Source: Bacteroidota bacterium
Lineage (GTDB): Bacteria; Bacteroidota; Bacteroidia; Chitinophagales; Chitinophagaceae
NCBI GenBank assembly: GCA_013289065.1
Contig: JABDAP010000010.1
Span: 1 to 44,685, forward strand
Direction of reading: 5' to 3'
DNA: 44,685 bases
Positions 43,458 to 44,685 of the stretch are shown piece by piece. The notes beneath the pieces are model-generated. The model was given only the letters and a program-made list of their open reading frames with translations. It searched no databases and had not been told where the DNA came from. Each line of letters opens with the position of its first letter. Position 1 is the stretch's first letter. The translations under genes were made by a program, and so were the position numbers.

Positions 43458-44685
43458 ATGTTTAAACTAAGGGCCACCATATTAAAAGACCTGCGCGTTC
43501 TGTTACGCGATAAGATCGGCCTTGCATTGATGTTCGGGATGCCGGTTTTATTAGTGCTGGTGATCACAAAAATTCAGAACAGCACTTTTGAACTGGTGAA
43601 CAAAAATAAAGTAGCGCTTTTATTGGCCAACAGGGATACCGGTAAAATAAGCATGGAAATGATCGCCGCTATTGATAAGATCGGAATGTTTAAACTGGTA
43701 GAAGTTCCCAGGGGCCAGGCCGACCAACAACTCATTGACCGCATGCATGCGAAAGATGCATTGCTTGCCTTGATCCTGCCAAAAGATTTTTCTTCCAGAA
43801 TAAGTGCAAGGGCAAAAAAAATAACCGCAAAGGCACTGAATAGTTTTGGGTTGGAAGCGAATGATACATCCACTGCAAAAACTACGAATACCGATCCGGT
43901 TACTTTATATTATCATCCTGTTTTACAGGAAGCTTTCCGGCGTTCGGTAGATGGGGCGCTGCATAGTGCCCTGCAAATGGTGGAAAGCAAACAGGTATTG
44001 CAACAACTTTATTTTTCGATCAACGAAAAGCAATTACCCGTTGCTATGGAAAATGAATTGCTGAATAATCAATCACCCATTACTGAAATTCCCGTTTCTA
44101 GAGATGGCAGCAGAACCGTACCCAATGCCTCGCAGCATAATGTACCGGCCTGGACGATATTCGCTATGTTCTTTGTTGTATTGTCGTTAGGAAGCGGAAT
44201 TGTGCGCGAGAAAACAAGCGGAAGTTTTACACGGTTAAAAACGCTGCCAACCAATTATCTTCTCGCATTATTATCCAAGCAGCTAACTTATTTATTCGTT
44301 ACAATGGTGCAGGCAGCGCTGATCTTTTCAATTGGTGTATGGCTGTTTCCTTACCTGAATTTGCCGGCGTTGAATTTACCCGCAGACCTGTTTGGATTGT
44401 TTATCGTTTCATTATTTTGCGGATGGTGTGCGGTAAGTTATGCGGTCTGTGTAGGCGTTTTTGCAGAAACACAGGAACAGGCAAATGGTTTTGGCGCCGT
44501 ATCGATCGTGATACTGGCTGCGCTTGGAGGGTTAATGGTACCGGCTTTTGCAATGCCTGATTCGTTTCAGCTGATCATTAAATTATCTCCCTTACATTGG
44601 TGCCTCGAAGCTTATTACGGTTTATTTTTAGAAGGCGGAACTTTACAGGATGTGTTTGCGAGTATCATTCCGTTAATAGTGATCG
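43458..44685 (+). CDS. ABC-2 type transporter permease, 3' partial
   Basis: The open frame runs from the ATG at 43458 off the window end (409 codons, no stop). An N-terminal KDLRVLLRDKIGLALMFGMP segment leads into the first membrane helix (about 24-37), a large outer loop follows, and then several hydrophobic helices from about residue 234 on (TIFAMFFVVLSLGSGIV, FSIGVWLFPYL, VSLFCGWCAVSYAVCVG). This is the layout of ABC-2 permeases of the YhgE/DrrB or CcmB type. It is 1 bp downstream of the ATPase gene. The remainder of the operon lies outside the window. Confidence 0.88.
   Translation, partial: MFKLRATILKDLRVLLRDKIGLALMFGMPVLLVLVITKIQNSTFELVNKNKVALLLANRDTGKISMEMIAAIDKIGMFKLVEVPRGQADQQLIDRMHAKDALLALILPKDFSSRISARAKKITAKALNSFGLEANDTSTAKTTNTDPVTLYYHPVLQEAFRRSVDGALHSALQMVESKQVLQQLYFSINEKQLPVAMENELLNNQSPITEIPVSRDGSRTVPNASQHNVPAWTIFAMFFVVLSLGSGIVREKTSGSFTRLKTLPTNYLLALLSKQLTYLFVTMVQAALIFSIGVWLFPYLNLPALNLPADLFGLFIVSLFCGWCAVSYAVCVGVFAETQEQANGFGAVSIVILAALGGLMVPAFAMPDSFQLIIKLSPLHWCLEAYYGLFLEGGTLQDVFASIIPLIVI

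Overview
The window looks like Bacteroidota, most likely the Chitinophagaceae. The evidence is a type IX secretion C-terminal sorting domain, a PorP/SprF protein, a TPR-membrane-LuxR regulator, DarA/DarB flexirubin-type genes, very tightly packed operons with GTG/TTG starts, and a -7 box of the TAnnTTTG type. No tRNA, rRNA, CRISPR array or intact insertion sequence was seen.

Region 1 (1-23205, + strand) is most of an extracellular contractile injection system (eCIS; Afp/PVC/MAC-like). In order it encodes two gp19-type tube proteins, an Afp6-like DUF5908 protein, the Afp7-like hub adaptor, the VgrG-like spike, the PAAR tip, the gp25 wedge, the J-type and second baseplate proteins, and the tape measure. 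Then come two unrecognised helical proteins, a strong hairpin terminator, a 306-aa protein that resembles gasdermins, the Afp15-like AAA+ ATPase, a small protein resembling a Y1 transposase that has lost its catalytic motif, and a DUF4157 (eCIS-core) cargo protein with a phosphoribosyltransferase-like centre. Sheath and cap genes are not in the window and probably lie upstream. From 1 to 14892 genes overlap or nearly touch, so this looks like one transcript.

Region 2 (23218-33453, - strand) is a surface-adhesin unit. It holds a small membrane protein, a 2375-aa TIG/FG-GAP/Ig-repeat protein with a T9SS sorting domain, and a PorP/SprF-like outer membrane protein, with a TPR-LuxR regulator upstream. 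The space between regulator and operon holds helically phased GTGA repeats and a large inverted repeat.

Region 3 (33696-44685) holds a small secreted protein, an alpha/beta hydrolase and a dialkylresorcinol/flexirubin-type lipid gene cluster. A leftward operon encodes a FabL-like reductase, FabZ-like dehydratase, KAS II-type ketosynthase, acyl carrier protein and phosphopantetheinyl transferase. The divergent rightward operon encodes a secreted protein, DarA, DarB, a small unknown protein, a BtrH-like cysteine acyltransferase candidate, and an ABC exporter ATPase and permease; the permease runs off the window.

The most interesting lead is the gasdermin-like gene inside the eCIS locus. It suggests that membrane permeabilisation is tied to particle release or function. 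The PRTase-like cargo, the two unknown structural-looking proteins and a membrane-active-looking insert in the baseplate J protein are further leads.
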